From: Charina bottae
Lineage: Eukaryota > Chordata > Lepidosauria > Squamata > Charinaidae
Direction of reading: 5' to 3'
Length of the DNA stretch: 64,000 nucleotides
Assembly: GCA_023362775.1 (NCBI GenBank)
Contig: JALMGJ010000015.1
Coordinates: 10,437,501 to 10,501,500, forward strand
Every line of letters starts with the position of its first letter. Positions within the stretch are counted from its first letter, which is position 1. Below, in pieces: positions 9,812 to 20,361 of the stretch. The notes beneath the pieces are model-generated. The model saw only the letters and a list, made by a program, of their open reading frames with translations. It made no database searches and was not told where the DNA came from. Made by a program: the position numbers and the translations under genes.

Positions 9812-12404
9812 TTGTGATAACCTCATATTTCTGACCCTTTGAGTAAGAATTACATAGTACAAAAGGAAAGTGCATAGTGTAAAAAATAGTATAGAATTTT
9901 GAGAGTTAGCATTCTTTCATGGATTCTCTACTAAATGCAGGTCATTGTGGCTGAGCAACAAGTTTAGTTTAACAGCCTCAGTGGACTGGAACTGAGTGGG
10001 AACTGGCCACAGCTTAAAAGTGGCAAGAGCTTAAAACAAAGACACAGAGTAAAAATTAAGTATAGACTTTACCTAGGAAGTATCATCTGTCAAAATATCA
10101 TTATCCAGCCTCACAGTGTTCTACACTCCTGCAGGGCAGGGCAGTAAGCTTCACATATATTTCAACATTCTTCCTCCCTGAGAATGGAGAATAATTTTTG
10201 AAAAATGCCCAGCCAATAATGAATCAACTCCAGTTAGTTGAAGTTATAAATCTTAAGGAAGGCTCTTTCCTTAGGGATCTGCCCAGGCTCTTCGGTTATC
10301 TGGTGGCAGATGATCACAGAGTAGAAGGGAGGTCTTTGGAGCTCTTGTTATGAAAGGCCCTCCCAAGGAAAGCAAGTCTGCTATCTACATTGATATCTTC
10401 TCACCACAAGGAAAAGATCTTCTCCTAGGCATTTATAGAATGTTGAATTCAATTTATTTTTCAGTATTTGCTTTATATTGGACAAGGAGATTTTATATGC
10501 TCTGTATTTTTCCTCTGTTATTTATCGATTGCCATTTACGGCTTTTGTATTTTTCAAGGTTTTCAAGTTTTAACTATTTTTGTAGTCTGTCCAGAGAATT
10601 ATGATTATTGGGCAGATGAGAGACATAATTAACAAACAAATAATGGGTAGGCCAGAGATGGGCAATCTTGAAGGAAATTTCAGCTCTTCACATGATTGTG
10701 AAGGTGAAGGTTTTTTAGGTGTGACTCTAAAAAAGTAACCAATTTTCTTGGTGACGGAGTAAGAAGAAATATTATATGCACACAACATCTGGGTTTGCAC
10801 TAGTTAAAGACCTGATAGCAGCATTTGCAAAACATCCTAAGCTTGGTTAGTATTAATCTTGATAAGGTTGTATTTGTGTTAGCATATTACATGAACTCAA
10901 GCTGTTTAGTCAATGGTTCAATATAGGAACCAAGCATTATGTAAATTCAGCCAACATATTGGAAGCCAAAATAAATAATATATTCAATGTCACGATCCCC
11001 AGAGTTTAGCTACTGAATTCCAGCCGCTTGCTAGAGGTTTCTTCTAATTTAAAAGATTATACCCCATTCAACTAGACAACTCGATAGTCAGAATGACTTT
11101 CTTCTGATCCTCAAAGTACCATGGAGGATTTCTTTCCCTGAACAAGTTGGACGTAACTTTGATTGACTTCTGAAATGTAATGATTTCACAACCCAGAGAG
11201 GGAAAACAAGAACAACCACCATCACCAAAAAAACTTTGATCTGCTGCCAGATAATGGACTAAATTTGAATATCACTTGAGAGACATTATGCAGTAAACAG
11301 ATATGACAGTGGCTGTAAAACTGCACCGAATCTTTCTGTCTCTGTCCTTCTATTTCTCTCACTGTGAAAAAAGCCAGATCATATGTAGGACAAGAAAAAG
11401 AGAGAAGGGAAAAAAGAGGGCAGAAAAGAGGTAAGTGAATGGCAGGTGCTTTTTAAACATTTTGATTGATGCAAGCCAACCTCCCCTTTCAGTTTTGGAG
11501 AGCCGTTACATAGATATCAAAGTGAGCTAGGAGAGGAGGAAGAAATTTCTAGGGAGATTTGACACCCTGGAACTGTTTATCTGCAGTTTTTCTAAAGAAA
11601 ATTCTTAATGTGTTAATACTGGTAAAATATTCAACATTGTATTGCAGGGAAAAAGAAAAGAACATTTATTTCCCTGTGCTTCTATAGTCAGAAACTATTT
11701 TCCCTGTGCTATTACTAAAACTATAGTGTCAGATGGGAAGGATAAAGATGTCATATCCCAGTCTTCTTTTGTGCACATTAGAGTTCCTAGCTAGCCTTGT
11801 CTGGCCTCAAAAGCCTAAGAAAGTTCTGTTCTAGGCAGGAGACAATTAGGATCCAGGGTTATAAGAGTAGATTGGGAAGTTGAACACAAAAAATTCCGGA
11901 AGAAGGCAGAGATACACCACATCCCTACTTCTGGCAAGAAACAACATGAGCACATCCATGGAGTGACCAGAACTTGAAGAAAATCCCCTACCCCTTTGAT
12001 TAGATACAGGTAGCCATCATTGCCTGATCAGAACAATGGTTTTGATTTCAGAATCTTTGATAAATGACCCAGCTTCTCTCCCTCTCTCTCTTTCATATCC
12101 TCCTGTAGGAGAGGGTACCTATAGTTATAAATATCTGATTTATCTTAAGCCTGAATTCAGTGTTCAAGAAACCCTGTTGAAACAAGCCATGGTTTATTTT
12201 AATGCTTAAAATCAGCCACTTTCCTACATATGCTGATTCCCTACACATTCTAGTAGATTTTTCACTATTCATTTGAATTGTTAGCTCAAATATTTGGTGC
12301 ATTGTCCCGCATAACATTTAGATATATATAAGAAAAAATAGAAACAATGTAGTGCAATGTAATTGATATAAATATTGCTAGATAGAGGGTTATCATTTTG
12401 TTTT
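9808..12404. other. Long AT-rich block without recognised features
   Basis: There are no recognised repeats or exons. The longest open frames (10350-10604 plus, 10570-10800 minus, 12093-12317 minus) are 74-84 codons without motifs. A short run (CT)n is at 12074-12090. Confidence 0.5.
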
Positions 12405-12655
12405 TATTTTATTTATTTATATTTCAAATTTAGTCACCACCTATCTCACTCACAGAGTGACTCTGGGTGGTTTACAATAAAAACAAGAATAAATACTAGT
12501 TAAAAATATAATTAAATTATTCTTAAATACCAAAGAGGCATTCTGTTTTCTCTCATTCACAGGAAGGAATGCCTCTTCTGTGGTGGCATTTTCTATCTGC
12601 ATTTTAAAAAAATATATTATGAAGAAAGAAAATAATCTTAACACAGCACTGGATT
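12405..12655 (-). mobile_element. L2-type LINE 3' end
   Basis: The minus strand reads through AT-rich UTR, then tattgtaaaccacccagagt, gagataggtggtgacta, and (AATA)n at its end (plus 12405-12420). The shape is the standard L2-like 3' terminus, but diverged. No coding part is attached. The next antisense LINE starts only ~10 bases away. Confidence 0.7.
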
Positions 12656-13800
12656 AAAACTAACTAAATTACTTCAAGTTCATTGGCGATCACTCGTAGA
12701 CGAGTAAGATTGTCTTCCAAAGGTAAAATTTTAACGGTGGATCCGTAAGTGGCTATAAAGGCCAATTCTGGATCCGCACAACCTCCCACAATGAGGGCAT
12801 GGGTTTCCGGGTGGGAGACGGTCATGATGAGGGTTTGCCTGACGTGCCTTCCTTTTAGCTCTTTTCTCCTTTTCGCCCTGTACTCGTGCTTCTTCAAAGT
12901 CCATAGCGCCATTAATAAAGGATGACCTCCAATTGAAATGCTCATGAGTTAGGGCTTCCCAGTTCTCAATGCTGATATTACATTTGTTTAAATTAGCTTT
13001 GAGAGTATCTTTGAATCTCTTTTGCTGTCCACCAATATTCCGTTTTCCATTCTTAAGTTGGGAGTAAAGTAGCTGCTTTGGAAGACGATGGTCAGGCATT
13101 CAAACAACATGACCGGTCCAGCGAAGTTGATGTTGGATGATCATTGTTTCAATGCTGGTGGTTTTCGCTTCTTCTAATACGCTAACATTAGTCTGCCTAT
13201 CTTCCCAAGTAATTTGCAGAATTTTTCGGAGGCAGCGTTGATGGAATCTTTCAAGAAGTTGGAGGTGGCGTTTGTAGAGGGTCCATGTTTCACAGGCGTA
13301 CAGAAGGGTTGGTAGTACAATGGCTTTGTAAACAAGCATTTTGGTCTCCCTGCGAATGTCCCGATCCTCAAACACTCTACGCTTCATTCGGGAGAAAGCT
13401 ACACTCGCAGAGCTCAGGCGATGCTGAAATTCTGCGTCGATGTCGGCTTTTGTAGATAGATGGCTGCCGAGATAAGAAAAGTGGTCAACATTTTCTAGTA
13501 ACACACCTTTAAGCTGGATTGATGGCGCTGCAGAGGGATTGGTTCGAACTTGCTGGTAAAGCACTTTGGTTTTTTTAATGTTAATCGAGAGGCCGAGCTT
13601 TTCATATGCTTCTGCAAAGATGTTTAGGATAGTTTGAAGATCTTCCTCGGAGTGTGCATTTTTCTTGAAGCTGTCATGCAGTGAAGATCATATCCACTGT
13701 TCCCCTGGAAGGGCGGAAGCCATTTTGCGTTTCAAGTAGCAGTGAGCAGTTGGCCCTTGGTTTTCTTTTAGAAATGCATATTGTTGGGAAAAACACAGTA
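12656..13800 (-). mobile_element. Antisense LINE with C-terminal C2H2 zinc finger (dead copy)
   Basis: Minus-strand translation near 13700-13745 gives GFRPSRGTVDMIF (an RT motif). A deletion follows, then KKTKVLYQQ, FSYLGSHLSTKADIDAEF, LVYKAIVLPTLLYACETW and FHQRCLRKIL (13100-13600). After one frameshift near 13100 it continues RLPKQLLYSQL, GGQQKRFKDTLKANL and finally CPHCGRLCGSRIGLYSHLRI followed by H, a CX2CX12HX3H zinc finger, with a stop at ~12731. The 3' UTR is short. This is the thumb/C-terminal region of a non-LTR retrotransposon; its clade (RTE-like or another) I leave open. Only about 14 residues of the upstream RT remain, so the copy is deleted and frameshifted. A small twin-primed copy of the same element is at 42550-42667. 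Confidence 0.85.
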
Positions 13801-13883
13801 CACTTTAAAATACCAAGATATAAGTATTTGATTTGTTTAAAATTTATATTTTGACACAGGAATAAACTAGGACTGATTCATCT

Positions 13884-14373
13884 ATATTTATTTATCCTAT
13901 TTATACCCCGCCTATCCCCTCCCTACTGGAGGACTCTAGGCGGCTTACAACAACATCAGTACATTTTTCCCATTATACATCACATATTGTAAATTTACCG
14001 CGCGATAGGGAGGAGGGCAGGGAACCGGCTCTTCGGCTGCAGGCACTGGACTACAAGCCCCAGCATGCCTCGCTTCTGTGCCGGCTGCTGACGTCCAGGA
14101 AGCTGTTCTTTTTCCGGATCCGTCGTCCTCCGCCGTCATCACCGGGATTCCCTAGGTCTTCTTCGGGACGAGGACGACCCTCCGCTGGACGCCGGCAAAT
14201 TGACCCACGAAGTGGTACCCATTTATCTACTCGCATGTGCTTTCGATCTGCTGGGTGGGCGGAAGCTGGAGCTAGTGGCGGGAGCTCACCCCACCCCGCG
14301 GTTTCGAACTGCCGACCTTATGGTCGGCAGACTAACGGCTCAGCGGTTTAACCTGCTGAGCCACCGCGCTCCT
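13884..14373 (-). mobile_element. ~490 bp tRNA-headed SINE with L2-like tail, copy 1
   Basis: The minus strand begins aggagcgcggtggctcagca (tRNA A-box region), then has the B-box-like ggcagttcgaaaccg. A GC-rich body follows, then a tail with gtaagccgcctagagtcctc, ggataggcggggtataaata and (GATAAATA)n. It is homologous over its length to 32425-32913. On the plus strand actacaagccccagcatgcc (14050-14069) is a ZNF143/STAF-like motif, and a CRE-like gctgacgtcc lies at about 14087-14096. I see no clear target duplication. It sits antisense beside the LINE at 12656-13800. Open frames of 61-70 codons inside are repeat-derived. Confidence 0.85.
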
Positions 14374-15712
14374 ATAATTTTAGTGTTGTATGTATTGTAT
14401 AAAAGAGTTTGAACACAAGCCTTCCCTCTCTGTTTCTCTCCCTCCACTCAATAATGTTTCTAGTACAATGTCTTGTACTACAAAGGGCATGGAACATTGT
14501 CAGATACTGTAACTTTTCTGAAACATCCCTATCATTCATATTCAATATAGCTTGCTAAAGAGACAGAGCTAGCATACAGAGGTAATATCCTGTGTAAATA
14601 TCTATACATTGAAAGCTTTGTCACTTTTAATTAAGAAGCTTCCTTATAGTTCAGAGGTTAATTCAAGTGTTCTTGAAGCTTTCTTATTATTAATAGCACT
14701 GACTTTGGTGCATGTTATACTGAGATATTTATAATCTATGCATTGTAGCATCAGTTTTCTAATTTAATCAATCAAGTGGCTTGCATATGCAGTAGATTTC
14801 TATCTTTTACTAAGATTAATTACTATGATCCATGAAAACTAGCTTTTGATAAGATGAAGTATTAAAGCCAAATCTCACTTTGGGTCCCCTTTGTTTTTGT
14901 TTGTTTTTGTTTTTTTTAAAGGAGGCAAACTGCACTTAAAATGGGTTTTCTAATAAGATAACAACTTCTTGTGTCATGCAAAACATATGCCTAGCCTTTA
15001 GACAACAGAAAGGAGAGATTAAAAGCAACTAAAACAGTTCTCTCTTAAAGCATTTAAAGCTTTTATCCAGATTTTAGATGAAAATTATGCAATCTGTTTC
15101 AGAATGAAATGTTCAGCTTCCAGATGGACTTCCAAATATTCATTTTCATTTTTCACATAAAGAATTGTACATATATAGGTATATGTGTATTTCCTGGTGT
15201 GCTTTGCCATGCGTTAGCAAGGTGAAGAACTGATGCAAAGTTTCATTACAAAACTCAATGTTTTGTTATGATTGGGCGCATGAAGTGTAAATCCTTCCAC
15301 TTTCCTATGATGAAATATCTCAAGTCAAGCTGCCCAGTTGCTAATGAATGGAACCTCTTTGCTGAATGTCAGTAAATTCTCACAGGCCACTGGTCATCTT
15401 CCATGAAATTAATTTAGAGCTAATTGCACTGTTGGAATTCTATTGTTAAGATATTCTAACAGACTGCTCCTAAGGGTGCATTAGAAAACATTGATAGGAA
15501 GAATATGGAAAGGAGACAATGAGAGAGTTACAGTTACTTAGTTTCTCTATATTAGTAAACTCTTGGTACATCTGATACAGGAAGCCATAAATACCAGCTT
15601 CTAGAATGCAACCTCTGAGGATAGTTTTTGCCAGCATGGTCTTATCCTGTTTATAAGCTTTTCAGAAGTGGGTGAAACAAATGCTTGATTACAAAGAAAG
15701 TGATTATCATGA
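14374..15712. other. AT-rich unique-looking block
   Basis: No repeat or exon is recognised. The stretch is rich in TAAT-like motifs (for example 14640-14860) and is free of microsatellites, which would suit a conserved non-coding element, but conservation cannot be judged here. Confidence 0.4.
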
Positions 15713-15835
15713 TGATGTCCTGCCTTTATTTTTGGTCAACTCAAGATGGCATACATACCTAACAATCCTGCCTCTATTTTCCCTATAACAACAACCCTGT
15801 GAAGTGAGTTGGGTTGAGTGTGCATGGGTATTTGT
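15713..15835 (-). repeat. Squamate SINE 3' part
   Basis: The plus strand reads gtcctgcctttatttttggt, caagatggcatacatacct, aacaacaaccctgtgaagtg, then gagttgggttgag. In reverse this is a SINE body ending in the same aggcaggaca tail type seen at 5345-5460. The tRNA head is missing. Confidence 0.6.
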
Positions 15836-17631
15836 GGTATGTTGGACATGCCAATTCCACAGGCCAAAGGTGATTCTACAACTGAAAAAAAGAAGTTACA
15901 CATTCCTGAAACAACATTTTGACCTGATACAGAGCTCTACTTATGTTCTTTGGCTAAGTCCTCTTTTTATTGTGTGAACATATTAGAATTGCTTCACACT
16001 GTGGACTCAAAAAAGCCATCTAGTTCAACAATCTCTATGTGACATTTAAGGAAGAAGGCATACTAAAAGCCTGTGTATATAACTGCTTTAGGGTTATTAT
16101 TTCAAGTTTGCTGAATCCTCCCAGCTTTATACAAATTCTCTTTAGAGATTGGTTGATGTATTATTATTTTTTTTAATGTAAATTCAACTGCTTTGGGATA
16201 TGCAAAAGACAAAATGCATCAGCAATGATCCCTGCTTTCCAATGAATGCAAGATTATCTTGGTCCTGCTTTGAAAACAATTCCTCTACTAATGAACCCAA
16301 TGGTGAGGTGAAGAAAATTCCTGAATCTGGAAGACCTTGAAACTTTTGGTATGATCCTGTATTGATAGAATGGTGGTGAACTATTGTTCATAAGCATGCA
16401 ATCTGCACTAGAAAATTTTCACTTGAACAACTGCATTTTAACACATGTTCAATTTGTAATTATTAAATTATGAATGGGGTCAGGGGTTAGGATTGTTTAG
16501 TGGATGCCTAGGTCCACAGGCCATGTCTCAATTGACAAGACCAGGGTAGGCATCTCACATAATCAATTACACACCTTTACCAAGGTGCAGTTCAAAATAA
16601 AAGAAACCACCACCACACAATAATTACAAATCCATTCATTAAATTAGCTCAGAACCCAGGGAACCAATATTAACACTAAAACAACCCAAACCACAATAAT
16701 ACATTTAAAATAATGCCCTGGGAAGGGATTACATCCATAGTAATTAAAAACAGGTGTTAACCTGGAATTGCCAGCTAAATAAGAGTAGAGTGAAACAAGC
16801 AGAACCTATAGTAACCACTAATCAAATAAAGTAAATACATGTGAGCCAAAATCAGGAACTTAGGAATCATCGAATCAAGCTCCAGTATCAGCAAGTGCAG
16901 TTGCGCCCCCAGAACTCTTGATCATGATACAAAGGGCTGTGACTTACAATTGCAAACAAGACCCCATGAGCCCTTGGTAAATCCAGCAGCAATGGATGGA
17001 AAACCACAAGTTAGCCAAGCAAAGGAGTAACCACCATCGGGGGAAGGTTTCTAATGAGGCCTGCAGCTATGCAGAATTGGATGGTAGCAAATCAAGGCTG
17101 CTTTGAGGAGTGCAGATGACTTGAGTATTTAAGTCTGCTCAGGAGGTGGAATGACTGCAATGATAGCCTTAGTCTGAAACTGTGTTGGCTTATGTAAATT
17201 CCTTGATGACTGGACTTTGCTATTATTTCATCCACTGAACCTTGATGCTGATTGTTTCTTGGAGCCTTGATACTAGTCTGATAAATGACATTACAGGTTG
17301 GCCCCTTGCAACTCTGACAAAAGACTGATGTACAGCTTTGCAGCCAAGTTCAATAGTAAGTAGATATGATTTATAACTGCTATGATTATTCACTTCTGGA
17401 GCTTTGCTAGGCTGTGAAATCAGTGCCATACTTTCTCTTGTGGCTTTTCACATGAAAGTCCTTTCTCTGAGTATATGAGGAAAAATAGAGGGACAAATGC
17501 TTCCCTCTTCTAGATAGGGGATATGGAATTGTTGGGCAGATAGTAGCACTGAGAGTATGCCTATCAAAAGAAGTGTTATAGTGTCTTAAGAAAATAAATT
17601 ATCTGACTTCTTCCCCCACCAAAAAAATACC
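15836..17631. other. No recognised feature; possible old retroelement at 16490-17200
   Basis: The part at 16490-17200 is less AT-rich than its surroundings and contains A-rich blocks on the plus strand, reminiscent of an antisense LTR or LINE UTR. I cannot identify terminal repeats or coding motifs in it. The rest shows nothing. Confidence 0.35.
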
Positions 17632-17720
17632 TCTACAGCCGGTGATGTAGATAAATTGCCCAGGGTCCCTCCTTGTGGGGGAGATGGGCGGGATATAAAT
17701 GTAATAAATAAATTGTTGGT
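17632..17720 (+). repeat. L2-type 3' tail
   Basis: Contains gcccagggtccctccttgtg, gagatgggcgggatata and a short (AATA)n end. It is a 5'-truncated insertion. A minus-strand 60-codon frame through it is not a gene. Confidence 0.75.
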
Positions 17721-19664
17721 AAATTTCTAATACTGTATATATATCTAGAAGGAAAACTAATGTGCCAATGAATGTTAGCACATTTTCATGACCACCTCAT
17801 ATTGAGCATCATTCTGAAGTGCTCAATGGTCTAATTTCAATAATTCTTGTTCCACTTTGCTTTCCAGATTGGATTCTTCTATAAGGATATAATGGGTGGC
17901 AAGGAAAAAATTAGCAGAATTAGCCCTGGTTAGATAAGAGATTAAAAAGCTGAAAAAAATGGTAAAAACTATTGGCCAGCATAATAAATCTGTTTATTAT
18001 GCTATAAGAAATAGACATGTCCAGGTAATCAGCAGGAGTCATACTTAAGTCAAAGGAGACTTTTCTTTGTATAGATGCCATAGTAGTGAAGGAAGTGAGG
18101 GTGAAATGTTCCTTGTTGTGGCATTTTTTTCTGCTGAAAACTGTATGATCAGTCCACTATTAGTATATTTTATTTTTTTACAGCAAAACAAACACAAACT
18201 TTGGTGCAGACCTAGGAAACATCAAGAATCTGGGCAGATTTGAAGTGCCTTTTCAGTGGTAGCTCTATTTTAGGTAATCCAATTCCAGTACCAAGTTCAT
18301 GTGGCCCCATGACTGGTCTAGGCTGGAAATACTAAAGTGTCCATGCTGTTTTTTCTTGATGAATATTCGCTATTACTGTTATGTTCTCATTTGACATATT
18401 TTAATGGTACAGTACTTTAAAAGGTCCTGGAATTAGAAGCTGCTTATTGTTATTGTTCTTTTGTTTCTGTTACTGATCTTGATTTTTATTTTCTTTAGTC
18501 TGATTTTTTTTTAATGGTGATGTGCTTTTAAGAGAAACTTGGATGGTTTTTTTATTATTTTAGATAATGAGGCTACCTTGTAATTTCTTGGCCTTAAAAG
18601 TGGACTATGATGAATTTAAACTAATCAAATTAGTAAGTCATTGGCAAAGAACCCAAAGATGGATCTTGTCTGGACAGGTTTGTTGTTCTACTTCTTTTCT
18701 CAGGTTGCTTTAAATGTTGGTTGTGCCTTGAAAATCTACAATAAAATAATTTAAAAAGTAAGAGAATGAGAGTTGCTCAAGAGACTTTCAGAAGGCCCAG
18801 AATAGTGGTGCCTGATTGCTGGGACTGATAGCTATATGTGATAAGCCTGACTTTGTCTTTATTTGCATATTAATTATAAATCAACTATGGTATAATTTGA
18901 AAAATTCAACCTTTGGATTTTTATCAAGACTTCAGCTGCATCAACAAGACTTCTTATTAAGCCCTTCTAGAATTCACTTGTACTGCTCAGGAAATCATTG
19001 TTCATTCTGTTTGGACTGGAAAATAATTTTCTGATTTATATACTGTTTTACTGTTTATCCCTGGGGAGTCATTAAAACAATATATTTCCTAGCAAAGGAA
19101 CTTCAGGCTAATATCTAAGTTTATAAATTGTAATTCTGTGGCACTTCCTTAAAATGTAGGTGATGTTCTAGCCATATCAGCCAGCTTCTAATTATGCAAC
19201 ATACTGGCAAAAAAAGTTGTTGGGAGGATAAGATGCTGGTTGAGAAAATGGGCAAATTGTAATTAGACCAATTACAAAGAGAAGATTAAGACTTGATCTA
19301 TATTGATACTTAGTTGTCTGTGTGTTTGTTTTCAGTTTACATTTAAATGGTTGGTTTCTCATTGCTAATTTCATCAATCTAGTCCATTCCAATCAGCTGA
19401 TCGTGTGATCAAATAACAGAGGGATCCATGTTATTAGGTTTCTTGCCTCAAGCATTAGAAGGAAAACCAGTGGGTTAATGAGACAAATGGTGGAGTTTCC
19501 CTTGGCTCCAAGGGCCACATTACTTTTTTCAACCAACGTTAGCATGTTGTATCTTACTCCAACTTGCCATCCATATCACCAATAGTGGTGCACAAGCAAT
19601 AGTAATCAGGGCCTTTTGCAATTAAAAGTGCTCAGAATAGAAAATGAGCAAAGATTGTAATATC
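17721..19664. other. No recognised feature
   Basis: AT-rich block with T-rich runs (18130-18180, 18480-18560). The 72-codon plus frame at 18816-19034 and the 66-codon minus frame at 19192-19392 have no recognisable motifs. Confidence 0.45.
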
Positions 19665-19930
19665 CAATAGAAGAGAATATATGTAGCTCATGGTTGAACT
19701 GTGGAGTCCTTGGTGTTCTCTGAACTTGGTTGTTAGCTTGCAGACATTTCATGACCTGACTAGGTAACATCATCAGTGCTAGTGATTGTGGGATTTGCTC
19801 TCTGTTTATACATAGTAGTTTGACCTGCCGGTGTTGGTGGGGGTGTGGTTCATGGGAGTGTTACCTAGTTGGGTAATGAAACATCTGCAAGCAAACAACT
19901 AAGCTCAGAGAGCACCAAGGACTCCACCAG
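19665..19930. repeat. Palindromic interspersed repeat with 68-bp inverted arms
   Basis: The left arm, 19701-19768, is the near-perfect reverse complement of the right arm, 19860-19927, with a 91-bp loop. A diverged copy of the left half and loop occurs at 57075-57300. Both copies begin with agaagagaata and gtagctca. The sequence recalls fragments of Penelope-like retroelements in vertebrates, but I am not sure. A foldback DNA element is the alternative. Confidence 0.7.
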
Positions 19931-19962
19931 ATTGTAATATGTCTAACAATATTGTAAATCTA

Positions 19963-20343
19963 TGTTGGGGTTTGAATAAATACCCAGAATTTACAGATAG
20001 ATTAATTAGACAGGAGAGGTAAATAGGTGAGAGGTAATACTTTCTACAAGTAATTCAATTAGCAGCCATTGTTGAAGTAAGTGGTGACACATACTGCAGC
20101 TGATATAGTTTAAGTTGGGTGTGGCAGATAATTTGTTTGACCTATAACGTGATTGGTTGATATTTGTATAAAAGTAGAGAAGTTCTGGTGTTCATTACTA
20201 TCTTCTCATCTGTATCTGTGTTGGACGTTACTGGACTGTATTGTACTACGTATGTATATAGAGTAAATAGATTATTTTATCTAATCTCTTGTGAGTGTCT
20301 GCTTACTCAATAGAATGTATTGCTCTGAGGTCTAGAAGGAACA
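19963..20343 (+). mobile_element. Probable LTR (381 bp) followed by a primer-binding-site-like sequence
   Basis: The segment starts TGTTGGGG and ends GGAACA, giving TGTT...AACA ends. It has a TATA box (tataaaag, 20167-20174) about 170 bases before the end, as in a U3-R-U5 LTR. Immediately after, 20344-20361 reads ttggcagccccagcgttg, which has the TGG start expected of a tRNA primer-binding site. No gag or pol follows, and no second LTR or target duplication is visible. It would be the remnant 5' LTR of an otherwise lost element. Confidence 0.45.
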
Positions 20344-20361
20344 TTGGCAGCCCCAGCGTTG

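Noticed and set aside
16490..17200. Possible ancient retroelement
   Set aside because: Base composition suggests it, but no ends, tail or coding motif could be identified.
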